From contig JARVKI010000055.1 of NCBI GenBank assembly GCA_036674765.1, positions 186,001 to 250,000 of the forward strand: a stretch of DNA of 64,000 bases, written 5' to 3'. The DNA is from Seiridium cupressi. Taxonomy: Eukaryota; Ascomycota; Sordariomycetes; Amphisphaeriales; Sporocadaceae. Position numbers and translations under genes: made by a program. Of the stretch, positions 12,824 to 26,300 are shown piece after piece (position 1 is the stretch's first letter; each line of letters starts with the position of its first letter). The notes beneath the pieces are model-generated. The model did no database searches, had not been told where the DNA came from, and saw only the letters and a program-made list of their open reading frames with translations.

Positions 12824-13691
12824 GGTGACGGGGTCGATGATCGCAATGTGTTGACAATGAACGGTGGTCAGTTGAGCCAAAATCGCTTAAACGGCCCCGC
12901 TTGTAGATAATTTTCGCGAGGGGCTGCGGCTGCGGGCGCTATCACGGTGATGCGAAATTTGCCAGGCGAAGCAGCAACAGCGACTGGGTTCGCCGAAGTT
13001 TTGGCGGCCTAAAAAAGTTAGGGTTTTGTGGCCCCTCAGTAAAGCAGGTTGCGACTCTAACTACGTTGTATGCTGCCCAGGCGAATTCGACGCTTAGAGC
13101 GGGGTGTTGCCCCGCGTCTACCTCACTCTGGGTCAGTTTAAGATACGTAGGAATCGCGACCGGACGCGTCAACGATGGCCAGTGAGGTTTGATCTAGAAT
13201 TACTCGCTGTGAATCTCCGCGGTGCACCATAGTGTCTACGAAAGCCCTGTCCTGCTGCGTACGGGCAAGCTGAACATAGAGAATGACCCTGATGCAGTCT
13301 GATAGTGCATCATTCTGAACCATAGAGGTGGGGCAAACGTCACTGCCCAATTGCGGGTGGAAAAGCTGCCATAGCTAACCGCCTATTAGTCACCAGGCGA
13401 AGAAGATTCATACATGTAGTTGAGGCAATCGTCATTCTGGATATCTGACAGATATTTCCGTCGCGTTCATACCCCGTCCTTGTGTTCTTCCAACAACCGT
13501 CTGCCCATCGTCGCTGGGGATCAGAACTACCATTTCTGTTTGTTAGATCCAAAGTCTGCTTTCTATGCTACTTCCCTGAAGGCCCTGGATTACTTGTATG
13601 GCTTTTGTTGAGACTTCAAAAAGGCAACATACCTCAAGGACCGCAAAGAAGTACACCGCAAAAACAAGGACAAAATCAAATACGACACGCA
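12824..13691. promoter_or_regulatory. divergent intergenic promoter region between eIF3l and EFL1
   Basis: These 868 bp separate two outward-transcribed translation or ribosome genes, so both promoters should lie here. I could not identify a convincing TATA box or a named factor site. Short frames in this stretch are not gene-like. Confidence 0.6.
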
Positions 13692-16600
13692 ATGCCTGTT
13701 GTCAGCCCAGAAAAGCTCGTCGGGCTTCAGTCAAAGTCGGACGACGTCCGGAATGTATAACACCCTCACTGGGTCATATCGAAGAACCCAAGCTAATCGC
13801 CTTCAGATATGCATTTTGGCACACGTCGATCATGGCAAGACCTCCTTGACAGACGCGCTTATTGCCACAAATGGCATCATTTCACCCAAGATGGCCGGGA
13901 AGATCCGGTACTTGGATTCGAGACCAGACGAGCAGCTTAGGGGCATCACTATGGAGTCGTCAGCTATCTCATTATACTTCTCCATGCTGAGGAGGTCAAC
14001 ACCAGATGCTACCCCAGCCCCAAAGGAGTACCTCATCAACTTGATTGACTCGCCAGGCCACATTGATTTCAGCAGTGAAGTATCTACGGCGTCGAGACTG
14101 TGCGATGGGGCCATCGTCCTGGTGGACGCTGTTGAGGGCGTCTGCAGTCAGACCGTCACAGTGCTGCGGCAAACTTGGGAAGAAAAGCTGAAGCCCCTTC
14201 TCATCATCAACAAAATGGATCGACTCGTGACAGAACTGAAGATGACGCCAGGCGAGGCATACCTCCATCTCAGCAAATTGTTAGAGCAGGTCAATGCTGT
14301 ACTAGGAAGTTTCTTCCAGGGAGAGCGTATGGAGGAAGACCTGAACTGGCGCGAGCATATGGACAAGCGCGTAGCTGCCGCTGCCGCCAAAGAAGCCGAA
14401 CTAGCTAGTCAGGCAAGCGAAAGCGACGAGTTGCAATTCCAAGAGCGAGATGATGAGGAGATCTACTTCGCCCCTGAGAAGAACAACGTCATATTTAGCA
14501 GCGCCATCGATGGTTGGGCATTTACTGTTCGCCAATTTGCGAGCTTATACGAAAAGAAGCTTGGCATCAAGAGGAATATTATGGAAAAAGTGCTGTGGGG
14601 GGATTTCTATCTGGACCCAAAAACTAAGAAGGTCCTTGGTCGCAAGCATCTCAAGGGCCGAAACCTGAAGCCTATGTTCGTGCAGCTTGTGCTGGAGCAG
14701 GTCTGGGCCGTCTATGCGGCAACTACTGGCGGTGATAATGGGAAAGGGTATGTAGGCCTTCATGCCTCATGTAACTGAACCCGGCTAATCTTTTCAGCGA
14801 TCCCGCAATGTTGGAGAAGATCACAAAGTCTCTGAATATCACCATTCCTCCTCATGTCGCTCGATCAAGAGACCCACGCCTTCTTCAGAGTACTGTTTTC
14901 GCTTCCTGGCTCCCGTTATCGACAGCTCTTCTCGTGTCCGTAATAGAGTCACTGCCGTCGCCCAAAGCAGCACAGGCGGAACGGCTCCCAGAGCTGCTCG
15001 AGGACTCTCCAGGTTCCAGCCATATCGATCCTATTGTCAAGGATGCCATGATACAATTCAAGACATCCAAGTCAGATCCTGTAGTGGCCTATGTGAGCAA
15101 AATAGTATCGATCCCGGCGAGCGAATTGCCCCAAAACAAACGGAAAGCCGGTCAGCTTAGCCCTGAAGAGGCACGTGAACTTGCGAGGAAGAAGCGTGCC
15201 GAGCTAGCCCGAGCCCAGCAGGCCGAGACGAATGGAATGAACGACCTGACACAAGCCCTCGAAGACGTATCAATAGATGATATAGTAAAGGAGCCAGAAG
15301 AGAAAGAGATTGATCCGGAACATCTCATTGGATTCGCAAGGATGTACTCTGGTACTCTCTCTGTTGGTGACGAGCTCTACGTTCTTCCGCCGAAATTCTC
15401 TCCCGCACAGCCCCATGCAACGCCTGAGCCGAAGAAGACCACAGTCACGGCTCTATATATGCTGATGGGCAGGAACTTGGAGTCACTTGATTCTGTCCCA
15501 GCAGGCGTGGTGTTTGGTATCGGCGGTCTTGAGGGACAAATTCTCAAGTCCGGAACGCTGTGTAGCCAATTGGAGGGATCCGTCAATCTAGCGGGTGTCA
15601 ACATGGCAGGCAAACCAATTGTCCGGGTGGCTTTAGAGCCTGCTTGGCCCGGTGACCTCGACAAAATGATCAATGGTCTCAAGCTGCTGGTACAGAGCGA
15701 TCCATGCGCCGAATACGAGCACTTTGGTAGTGGTGAGCACGTGCTGTTGACAGCTGGCGAACTTCACCTGGAACGGTGCTTGACAGATCTGAAGGAAAGA
15801 TTTGCTCGATGCGATATCCAGGCAGGCGAGCCAATTGTGCCGTACAGAGAGACTACCGTTCGTGCGGATGAGATGAAGCCACCAGTGAACAAGGAGCGTG
15901 GTCGCGGTGCTGTAGTTGGTGTGACGAACTCGAAGCAAGTGAGCATTACTTTACGCGTGCGCCCGTTACCAGAAAACGTTACAGCTTTCCTCCTCAAGAA
16001 TTCCGGTGCTATCACGAAACTGTATTCTGAGCGGATGGGTAAGGATGAGGATCTCAACGGAGTAGCATATCAGGAGGCTATCGAGACCGACAATGACATC
16101 CTCGAAGGAAAAGGCTTGTCTTATGAAGACCTCAAGACACAGCTTCAAGCAGTCCTAGAGAATGGCAAGGGACGCGAGGCATGGAAGGGCTCTATCGACA
16201 AGATCTCCGCCTTTGGTCCACGCAGAATAGGGCCGAATATCCTCCTCGACGCAACCAAAGACGGCTGCCTTACAAAGGTCTTCGGAGCGAACAGTACTGG
16301 TGATGCACCTACAATCGACGAAAAACTAACTGCGGGACACCTGGGTGACAAGATAACCTATGCTTTCCAACTTGCTACTAACCAAGGTCCACTTTGCCAC
16401 GAACCTGTGCAGGGTATCGCTGTTATTATCGAAGATGTCACCATTTCTCCCACTGACGAGGAAGCATCAGCAAGGGATAGCTTGGGTAGGCTCACGGGCG
16501 AGGTCATCAAGACAGTTCAGAACTCCATTCGTCAGGGTTTCTTAGATTGGTCCCCACGTCTCATGCTCGCCATGTACTCCTGCGAGATCCAAGCAAGCAG

Positions 16601-17039
16601 TAAGTCCCCAATATCCTTTGTTTCTCGCACCGAATAGCTCCTGACACTACATATAGCTGAGGTATTGGGTCGTGTCTACGATGTTCTCACACGTCGCCGC
16701 GGCCGAGTGACCGCCGAGGCTATGAATGAAGGCACGCCCTTCTTTACGATCTCCTCGGTCCTGCCAGTTGCAGAGTCATTCGGTTTCGCAGATGACATGC
16801 GTAAGCGTACGTCGGGTGCTGCGCAGCCACAACTCATCTTCACAGGATACGAGATTCTGGACCAAGATCCGTTCTGGCAACCTTTTACGGAGGATGACCT
16901 GGAAGACCTTGGTGAGTTGGCGGATAAGGAGAATGTGGCGAAAAGGTATATGGATGGAGTACGGAGAAAGAAGGGACTCCTGGTAGAGGGAAGAGCAGAG
17001 AAGAGTGAGGGCAGCAAGCAAAAGACTTTAAAGAGGTAG
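13692..17039 (+). CDS. RIA1: elongation factor-like GTPase 1 (60S ribosome maturation, eIF6 release)
   Basis: Exons are 13692-13754, 13807-14747, 14798-16599 and 16657-17039, giving 1062 residues, the usual EFL1 length. Introns of 50-57 nt have clean GT-AG ends. EF-2-type GTPase motifs are visible: G1 AHVDHGKT (about residue 26), the switch-like [15 protein letters not shown]3 DSPGH and G4 NKMD. A long, charged insertion typical of EFL1 follows (residues about 180-260 and 420-510). The EF-G domain IV/V part includes the [12 protein letters not shown] and [14 protein letters not shown] segments. In yeast, Efl1/Ria1 works with Sdo1/SBDS in the cytoplasm to release Tif6/eIF6 from nascent 60S subunits by GTP hydrolysis. 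The start was chosen because exon 1 supplies [13 protein letters not shown], joined in phase to [11 protein letters not shown]. All exons are open, with no lesions. Confidence 0.97.
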
Positions 17040-18532
17040 GAAGGAAATAATAAAGATACAGATTGAATATTTGATATGGTACATTCCTCCTCACTTACAC
17101 ATGCATATTACTTTATCCGCGGACGAAGAATGACTCTAGATATATGTAGATCGTATTGGCACAGTTGACACAAGTTCCTACCTAAAAATTACATCTCTTA
17201 GCTCACTTTGTAAGACCAAGGCTCACGAGTATAGGGATAAAAAGTGAAGAAAAACTGCAAGAGCGATATCCAAAGATCGCAACCAAGGACAAACCACTTG
17301 CTTTTTCCGTATTTATGCCCTCAACACGCCAACACCCACTGTCATCAATGCTCCAGCCATTTCTCAGGCAAGCTCTGTACAGCCACTTGACGAAATTTTA
17401 TGCGATTCAGGTGTTTGGAAGTAATGGAAGTCTTTGCGCTGTCTACGGAAGTTGACAGTCTCGAAATGCTCTCAACTACGAAGTTCTCTTCGGCCAAAAA
17501 TGGGACTGATCATCATTGTGATGACCGTGATGACACTAGGCAGAGCGAGGAGGGTGCTGTACAAGCCATAGAACTGTATGGTGCTATCGTTGGCTGAAGG
17601 ATTGTAAAAACACAGTCCTCGAGTGTTTGCACGAGGGTGGGCGGATTCGGGAGGACCTCATCACCACAGTGTATCGTGGCCAACGGGCAGCTATCCGAGC
17701 GGATAGAAGTACAGCCAGCGGAACGTGCTCCGGAACAAAGAGCCGTCTCCGTCAGCAAGGATTTTCGGTCACCGCGTGGATTTGATGGCGACCTATCATA
17801 TCTACCGAGCAAGGACAAGGACTTGAGCTATAGCAGCTGACAAGCTCATCCCGGTCATTTCCCTTGCCGCGGTTGATTTCGTGCCCGTTGAGCAAGTAGC
17901 TCAGACTGACATTCAGTCCACTACTGACCAAGTTTAATATCTCAGCAAACAAATTATAGGGTACATTCATTGTTCCGCAAGTGTTGGAGAGTAAGAATTC
18001 TCACTTTCACGGACTCACTCCGGGTCCTCAGCTCTCTAGACCTGGGGCGAAGGGAACGTGGTTCAAAGTCCGGGTAACCCCTGCATGCCGATGGGTATTA
18101 CGAGCTGTTTCGGATCCGTTCACCGGTCCCTTAGTGGGAGGTCGCATGCCGACTTATTTAGAGCCAACAACACTCCTTACCACATTGACCGACGTTGCAT
18201 AGATCAAGGGCAATATGTTCAGACTTGCTTCCGGGTGGCCAGGGGAATACGGAAGCCAAGCGAGCCGGAACTCAGAATAGACAGGGCACCAATGAACGGC
18301 CGACCTGCAGACATTAATGTACCCAAGTGGAAATCGGGGGCCTCAGATCTCGGTCGCTGGCTTATCGGCCGCTCTATAACTTCGGCGGGCCCCCGATAGC
18401 GGGGGCTGCTGGCGTTCCCTATATACTGCTTCCAACGAGCAGCATACACCCTATGATGTAATTGCCCATTCGAGAAGTCCCGAACAGATAGTCCCCAATA
18501 CGATATAATACACCGAGGGATAACCACTTACT
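17040..18532. other. intergenic, no gene recognised
   Basis: About 1.5 kb between EFL1 and the hydrolase gene. It has short frames at 17400-18400 without family features. A tRNA B-box-like string near 18060 has no cloverleaf around it. Confidence 0.5.
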
Positions 18533-19728
18533 ATGCCGCCTTCCCAGTCCTCAAAACCTCCGATTATCATCGAGCAGCCTCTTATCAATAGCATCCCACC
18601 GGAACTTGCAGCCCACTTCGATCCTGTCTTCGTGGAGTACTACTGCAAGTACAGTGCCGGCCGTATAGCTACCCATCAAATACCCATTGAACATTATCGC
18701 CGGGACCCGCTGAAATACACGACTGCCTATGGGAGGGAGATTGTGGATACCGGGAGCCTTATCATCACCGACGAGAAATGCCCGGTCGAAGACGGCGAGA
18801 TAACGATCCGCATATATCAGCCGGCCCCCGTCAGCACGGGTCAAAAGCCGCGGCCTGTCTATGTCAATTACCACGGCGGCGGTTGGGTTTTTGGAGGACT
18901 CGCCAACGACGAAGATTTCTGTAAGAGGCTAGCACACGAGACGGGCTGTGTCGCTTTCGATGTCGATTACCGGCTCTCCCCAGAGTATAAATTCCCCATA
19001 CCAGTGGACGACAGCTGGGCAGCTCTAAACTGGGTCAGTATACCTAGCAAGTCGTCTCGACGCACGCACTACTAAAGGATGATATACAGGTCCGCAATGA
19101 AAAGGCGACAGAATACAATCTAGACCTAGACAAGGTGGCAATTGGGGGTGCATCGGCGGGGGCACACCTCGCCGCAGTTGTTGCACACATGTGCCGGGAG
19201 GAGGGGACGCCCCTGGCGTTTCAGCTCCTGGGTGTTCCGGTCTGTGACCTGCACGTTTTCACACCCGCGGGAGAGCTAAGGCCGGACTGCCCATACGAGT
19301 CGCAGCGGGCGTTGTACCATACGCAGCCGCTGTCATCGGAGAGGATGCAGTACTTCCATGGACATTTCCTCGGCGGCCCCAGGCCAGCAGAACTCGAGAA
19401 CGTAAGTGGCATTTCTCACGTCCAGCTCGATGGAGATGCCGGGTGCTGACTGACGATTTGACGTTGCTAGAGCTGGAAAGTATCTCCCATCAAAGCTCCC
19501 AGCTTTGCCGGCCTCGCGCCTGCGCTGATCTTGACCGCCGAAATGGACCTGCTGCGAGACGAGGGCGAGGCCTACGGGAGGAAGATGAACGAGGCCGGAT
19601 CCAAAGCCGAGGTCATCCGCGTGAAAGGCGTACCACATAACTTCATGCAGATGGACGCCATTCTAGAGGGGGGCAAGCAGTACAACAGGGAGGCCGTAAG
19701 GGCACTGCGCGAAATCTTCGGCCGTTAG
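18533..19728 (+). CDS. alpha/beta hydrolase-3 (hormone-sensitive-lipase-like esterase)
   Basis: Exons are 18533-19033, 19090-19401 and 19471-19728, giving 356 residues, normal for the family. Introns of 56 and 69 nt have GTCAGT and GTAAGT donors. The HSL/bacterial-HSL signatures are present in order: the oxyanion-hole motif YHGGGWVFGG (about residue 117), the nucleophile elbow GGASAG (about residue 189), the catalytic Asp in AEMDLLRDEGE and the catalytic His in GVPHNFMQM. No signal peptide is seen, so an intracellular ester hydrolase is likely. The physiological substrate cannot be read from sequence. The gene lies apart from the polyketide locus and shows no lesions. Confidence 0.92.
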
Positions 19729-21120
19729 GCGTTATCTCGGATTCAGAAACCTCAGGTTGAAACAAGGAAAGAACTATAGAACCAGATGCATATACACACC
19801 TGCAGAGATGCTGTGACCACACGGCGGTATCATCTGCATGAATCGAGCTCCACGGCAGAAGCCCTCTAGCCGTGGAACATTTGAGATGCTTTCAGCTCGT
19901 GGTTGAACTGCACATGTACTGAAAAAGAAAACCCCCCAGTAAACACTAATCAGGTGGAAACCCACTCAACATTTGGGCTTCATCCGTGACATTTGGACAA
20001 ATTTAGAGATACCCGCGCCCAAGCTAGCTACAAGCTCAACACAAGTAACTCAACTCAAGTAACTCAACTCAAGTAACTCAACCCCACCAAGCAAAAGAAC
20101 AACCTCTTAGCAGTAGCCAAGCGCCCCGGCATGACGTTAACTCCAACGGGGCATCGTGGTTCGCATTGGACTTCACCATGTTTTTGGTTCTGGCAGGGGT
20201 GGTGCCAAATAGCTCCGTGGCGGTGACGCCTATCATGACTAGACACAAGAAAGAGGCGTAACACAGTCACCCATGATGGGAGCCCTGGTGGATGCAAAAA
20301 AGCATCGTCGAGGTAGTCAAAAGTATGAAACGGAGCTCTTGGCGGCCCTTTCTCTACCAAAACCAAACTACTTACTGTATGCGTCAAACTCTAACGCGAA
20401 GTATTCTAGTCTATACTTTTCAAGCTTCGAACTTGGCACAGTATTACAAATGTGCTCCATGGCATCACGTTACTCAAAGAGAATCCCATGGTATGGACAT
20501 GGCAAAACGTATCCCCGCCTGCGAGCTTGCGCTTCCAGCATTATGTAAGCCAAAAGTAGACAATGCCAAGAACACGACCTCGTCAAAATCCTGGATCACT
20601 ACGTCATGTTGCCAGTTCGCAAAATGATTGCTCAAGCACACAGGTAAAATAGATGTGATCTTCCCGAATCATCGGGTATAATCAATTATGCCACGGTCAT
20701 TGCTGACTAGCCCTCTATCTCATGTTTTGAGTATCTAGTATAATCCTCTCCCCCGTTTGTCGGGCTGGAGAAGTCGGTGGCATTGTCACTCTAAAAGCCC
20801 CACTTCATCTTACACTCTGCACCTGCTTTTCGCCCGCTCAAACCACAAGCTCCCGACAACCTGCAATCCTATTTTGCGGGTATTTCCGAGGCCATGCCTG
20901 GCCGTTCCCTAAACGCCTAAAGATGCTGATAGTAATGCAATACCGAACTGCCGGAAATAACGCTGTATTATCGCTAATGACCTCTTCCTGAACGCCAACG
21001 AGCATGCAATATAAATAATGAACAATGTCTGGGAGACAAAAGGGAGGGAAAGAAAAAAGGAAAATTTGCCGTCCAGATATGCTACCGATTGCGGGTTCGG
21101 ACTGGCACGTATCCTGTATA
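19729..21120. other. intergenic, no gene recognised
   Basis: Convergent 3' flanks of the hydrolase and the cyclin gene. It contains the small 14-bp tandem repeat at 20042-20083 and otherwise only short frames. Confidence 0.5.
20042..20083. repeat. three tandem copies of a 14-bp unit
   Basis: The unit CAAGTAACTCAACT is repeated about three times with near-perfect identity, the last copy ending in CAACCC. No evident function. Confidence 0.8.
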
Positions 21121-23334
21121 CTAAGCAGGATAATGCTGAGACGGAGCCTGAGACATGGGTATAGGTGTTGGCCGGCCAGAGCCAATGGTGGGCAGGAACT
21201 CTGGAACAATTCCCGTTCGCACATTGCGGCGGCCCAATGGTTGATAGTGCATCTGAGCCGAGCCCAAGTGGTATTCTGAGAGGGGAATTGACGGCGGCGG
21301 GTAGTTCAGCGTGTTCACCGGCCTCACTGGCTTGTAGGGACTGTTTCGCTGCTGCAAGTACACCAAAGGCGAGTTGGACATTGGCGTGTGCGTTGCGAAA
21401 GGCTCTGGCAGAGGAGACGAGGTGTACACGGCTAGACTACCAGGACTGTGGCGTTTGCTAGGCGTACCGAAATGTGTCGACGCTGGGTATGACGGTGTCT
21501 GTGGTCCGCAGGTAGCCAGGACGGCAGCCTGAGACGCCCAAGTGGTGGCATGGGGATACACAGTGGACATGGCACGCATGCCTCCGCCAAGAGGAGGCAA
21601 CGAGACGGGAGCCTGGGCGTAGTTCGCGTTGGCAGGATAAGCCGGAGACATTGCCTGGCTCGTATCCAGCGTGAGGTGTGGCACCGAGAGCCTCCCCGTC
21701 TCGGAACCATTGTTGAATTGCCGCGTTGCGGGAGGATTGGCAGCCGGAGCTGGTCTTGTCGTTCGTTTTGGGGCAGGCTCTGTCACCTCCGAATCCTCGA
21801 TGCTTCGTTTCCTGCTATTGGGCTGGAATACCAGATTTGGTTTGGCTGCCAATGGGGACAACGCCGGTGTTGGCTGGTACGAGCCATGCCAATTCGAGTT
21901 CGAGTTGTAGACGGCGGCATTCGGCGAGTATGCTGCTAGCGAAGCCGGGCTTGGCTGCATGCTGGAAGGCAGGATGTTGGTGGGAGATGGTAGCGGAGAA
22001 CTGAATCCGTGGTGAGTAGGGGATGTCATATTGAGCGGCACCACTTGTTGCGCACGCTGTCTCCGAGCTGCCGCCGCCATCTCTGCTGCCTTCTCGCTCA
22101 AGTCAGCTCTTTCGCAGTACTCGTGAAAGCAAGCTAGCTTCTTGAGCCACTCCTGCCACTGTTCCTTGGACACCAAGAGGCCATATCGCATGTTGCTCAG
22201 AAATTCCACCTCCATAACATGAATCTCTTTGACGGCGATTCCCGACACCTCGGCCCAGGTCTTATTCGTGTAGGTATTATCATCCAGAACTGTTATTGTT
22301 AGCACAATGTGGCAGCACAAGGGGGAAAAGAGCAACTTACATTTGTTTCCGAGCATGAGTGCCACTGTGAGTAATCTGTATTCACTGCCCGGGCTGCCGT
22401 TCACCTTGGCGTTCCTGCTCTTCAGTCTATAAACAAAAAGCAGTGCTAGGAGGATGACGTTTTGAGTAACTTGTGTTGTTGTCAAAATGCTGTTGACCCA
22501 TTTCTTGTACGCAGTACCTGGGCGCGTGTACGACGATAGAGCAGGGACAGGGGTATTCGGCGAGCGGTCTTTAATTTGCTCTGCAGCTTGTATTGTCTCC
22601 ATGTTCTCGAACCAGAAAAAGCAGGTCATCTGTGAACTCGGTCAGTAACTCTGACGGAAATGGAAAGAGGGCTTTCCAGCATTCTCCCAGCAACCTACCA
22701 GAGAAGCAAAGTCATCCAGGTTGCCTCCTTTGGGAGATATACAACTAGGCAGCTGGAGACTATGCATAACCATGGTCGAATCCCTTCTTGACACAGTTCC
22801 CTCGAACTGAGAATGTACCGTTGACGTAGCTGAGGAGGGTGTAGATGGTCGAGTAGAGTGGCGAGAGGTATCGGTATAGGACATGGAGGTCCCCGCGGTA
22901 GGGTTGGAGTTGTAGTAGGATTGTTGTGGTTGTGATTGGTACTCGGGCTGCTGCTGGTGTTGCTGCATCTGAGATTGTTGCTGTGCTTGACTTCTACCGA
23001 TGTGGCCGACAGTGGCATCGCAGAGAACAGAACCCCCGCGACTCATCTGTCCCAAGCCAGCGGGCTGTCTTGCCATACCAACATGGCTGTTATACGTCGA
23101 GGAAAGAGTCGAGTTGCGTGGGTGGTATGCGGTACTCATGTTGACCTCTGCTGGCGGCGTCTGAAGACCACCCGTTTGTAAGGAAGCTTCGTTGGCCAGA
23201 GAAGTGTGGTATATCTGCTTCAGGGCCACGGAGGGAATCTGCCGTTGGGATTGCCAATATCCTCTGGGCTCTGCAGGAGAAGGAAGATGTGGAAATAGTG
23301 TCGGCTGGACGGCGTTGGAAATGGTCGAAGACAT
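21121..23334 (-). CDS. Clg1/Pho80-type cyclin, glutamine- and proline-rich
   Basis: Exons on the minus strand are 23334-22699, 22629-22341 and 22289-21121, giving 697 residues with consistent phase and introns of 69 and 51 nt. The first about 210 residues are Ser/Gln-rich with a Q/H-rich run. The cyclin box covers roughly residues 225-370: YKKWVNSILTTTQVTQNVIL, LALLFVYRLK and then LGNKFLDDNTYTNKTWAEVS, which is the hallmark of Pho80/Pcl-class cyclins, followed by EVEFLSNMRYGLLVS. The remaining half is low-complexity Pro/Ser/Ala. Cyclins of this class bind Pho85-type kinases, and Clg1 is the closest fit because of the long disordered flanks. Partner and process (phosphate, autophagy, polarity) cannot be told from sequence. 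ATG 23334 is used, since the upstream in-frame start at 23364 is GTG. Confidence 0.9.
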
Positions 23335-26300
23335 GAGGATTATTGTTGGGCGTGTGAGAGGCACAACTAGGCAATCAAACTACAATTTAAACCTCGAAAA
23401 GTCTCGTGAGGGAATGACCCGGTGGTAAGGCCAGGGTGGGAGACGGGCGAGGAGGATGTGATGTGAAGTTGTCGCCGGAATTGCTGAGCCATTCGTTCAG
23501 TCGGACGTGGTTGATTCACCATTACACACCCAGAATGTGGTCGTTACGTGTGACCAAAGAAAGAAGGAACAAGTAGTAGAATCAGTCCGGCAGGTTGACA
23601 GTCAATCACCAGTGAGCCATTTCTGTCAGACCAAACTCTCTTGCAGGTTGGCGGGAGATTCCAATGTGCGCAGTGGCTTGGTGGGGTTGGTGTGTCGTTG
23701 CTCGGAGCACATATACGGATATCGTCAGTCGGTTTCGAGGGCGAGGCCGTTGGGAGACCAGTGTGCGTGCCGGAGCAGTGAGGACAATAGAAATAGCAAG
23801 CAGCGGAATCAGAGGCCGTCTTGGAATTCCCGAGGCAGCTGATCAACAGAGACAACTTCCAAAGTCCTCCCCTTCCAAGTTCCTGGGGTTTCTGGAGCTA
23901 CTGGGCTGGAGACGGAGATTCAATTGGAACCTGGGCGCCTTCCGAATAATATACAATCAACCGTTAAGTTACGTATTGTTCTAGGTATCGGCCGGATTGA
24001 GACTGGCGTTGATTGGCCCTGTCTGGTGAGAGCGACGTGGGCTTGGCTTAGGGTGCTTAGAGCGGTGCGGATTGGCTTCCAGCGGTGCTAGGGGTGGGCT
24101 TGCAGGCGTGTGGGAGCGGATTAGGGGGGGCGTGTGCTAGGGTGGGGCAGGGGGGCAGCGCAAGCAAAATTGGGAGAAAGAGAATTGGGAATGGGCAGCG
24201 CTGGGGACGGCAGTGCGTGGCATGCACCTTGTCTTGTCTTGTCTAGAGACGACCTGAACCATGATCGTGGGCGCAGAACAGGGGTGAGACTAGAGTGCTA
24301 AATTCTCAGTGCCCCGTTTCCATTTTCCCTCCCCCGCCGCAACTCTCAACCACAGGGAGGGGCGCAAAACGAGCCAGCAGCCGGAAATACGTACTGCATG
24401 CATCCACCCTCGGCGAGGCAGGCTAGGGGGGTTGCGGTGCCTCTTCTTTCGTGTTGCTTTTCTCGTGCCTTGCTTCGGCTTTGTCGCCCCGCTGGTACTG
24501 CTGGTGCTGCTGGTCCTGTTGCTCTCGCAGTGCTGCTTGTGCTGCTGCAGCAGATATGACCGGCAGCATGGCAGCGCGGGACATGGACAGAAAGGATTGC
24601 ACGCTTGATGATAGGTCAGTTTGGCACAGCAAACCCAAAAGAAAAAAAAAGTGCTTGCCAGTGCGTCGAGAGCATGGATCACTGGCCCAAGTGGTGCCAT
24701 GGCCCTGGGTTGGCGCACTAGTCAAAGTCAGGCCACGGTCCATAGATGCGCTGTGGACGGGCTACGACATACTAAGTAGTAGTGGTAGGATACGGTGCGG
24801 CACGGCGCAGGACTGCACTGTGCCGGACTAGGTGTGGCCAGGGCAGGGCAGGGTTATTGCAATCGTCGGTCGGGTCAATCAGGCTGGACACCTGCAGTGT
24901 AGTGTGTTAGCCCGGAAAGGAGTAAACGCCAGACCAACACAGTACGTCAGATCAAGTGGTGCACATTGAAAGGAAAGTTTCCTGCCGCGACTCTACACTA
25001 GTGACTCCTCCCTGGCCGTGCGCCATTCGCTGCGCGCTGCGGGCCCGCCCCGGAAAGTGCCCCAAGTTGCACCGTGGTCCGCTTTTGGCTGTGTCACGGC
25101 GTGATGCTCCAGCGTGATGCTCCTCCCATTGCTTGCGACAGTTTGTTCTGACCAGCTCCTTGTCGTACCCAATCAGGGAACAGCAAGATGAAAGGACGGT
25201 CCTAGGGCTTGGGCCTGAAGCGAAGTCACAGGCCCGGACCAAGCCTCGAACTGCACCTCCTCACAATTGCCGCTCTTAGGCCAGGTCAGCCAGCATGTTT
25301 CGAACGTGATGAGCACCAGGGCCAGACAAGCCCGGGTTCCATTCGTGTGTAGGGTGTGTGTGTGTGTGTGTGATGAGTGCAGAGATGTACTCTAGGTATT
25401 GAGTGTGCATGTGTAGGCGTGTGCTTGCGTTACATTGGCACTGTACGCAAATAGCATTCGAGGCTGCGTCGTGGTTTTGGCCGGGCTCTCATCAGGATCA
25501 TCGTCCGGCCACCCAGCTCTTGCTTTGTGGCTCATCAGGTTGCTGCAGGTCCAGGGATACAGTACCTGTAACCTAGCAAGTCGCCGGGCAGTGTTTCCGC
25601 GAGCACCAAGCACCAAGCACCAGGCACTTGATTTTAAATAGTCGTCAGACGGTCATGGCTTAGGCGAAAGTTGACGGAGTCATGTCCCACCTGATTGTGG
25701 AACACAACCGCTCGGCTTTGAGCAGTACAGAGAGGCTTGAGGCATAATGCGTTTGAAACTGCCATGTCCGGATGGGACGGTGCAATCGCCGAAAAGTGAC
25801 AATCCCCCTCGTCTCCGCTGGCCCTGATGGGATGGAATAGGTAGCCAGCGTGCCGTGCGATGTTATGATACGGTCAATGTCTCTCATGCAGAATGCAGTG
25901 CAGGCACTCAATAAGGTTCGCCACATTTTGATTGCCATGTCTCGAGTGCATAAATGTGAAATGTGAAAAAGAAGAACAGTGAGCACATCACAACATGTCA
26001 TGAAAAAATGTTGGAGCGCGCTATATGCCGAGTTACAGGTTGCGAATGCATACACCTACCACCCTAGACAGGCAAATTTTGGGCAGCAGACTGGCGTTAA
26101 TTCATTGCCTCCGCAACCCGTGCTAATTAATTAAACCCATGCGTCAGGCGTAATCCGAGTCCGCGACGGCGAAAGCGTCCAGTCCACAGATGGGGGACAG
26201 ATCCGGGTACGATCAGCTGCGTACATACGACAGGAATGTTCGCTTCCTTGGTTCACGTCCTTCCCGACTAGAAGAGCTAATCATCACGAAAATTCCACTT

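Noticed and set aside
18055..18075. B-box-like string ggttcaaagtcc suggesting a tRNA
   Set aside because: No A box, anticodon arm or pairing acceptor stem could be built around it.
24290..24831. Overlapping Cys/Ala/Ser-rich ORFs near 24.5 kb
   Set aside because: They arise from CTG/GCTG simple sequence read in several frames.
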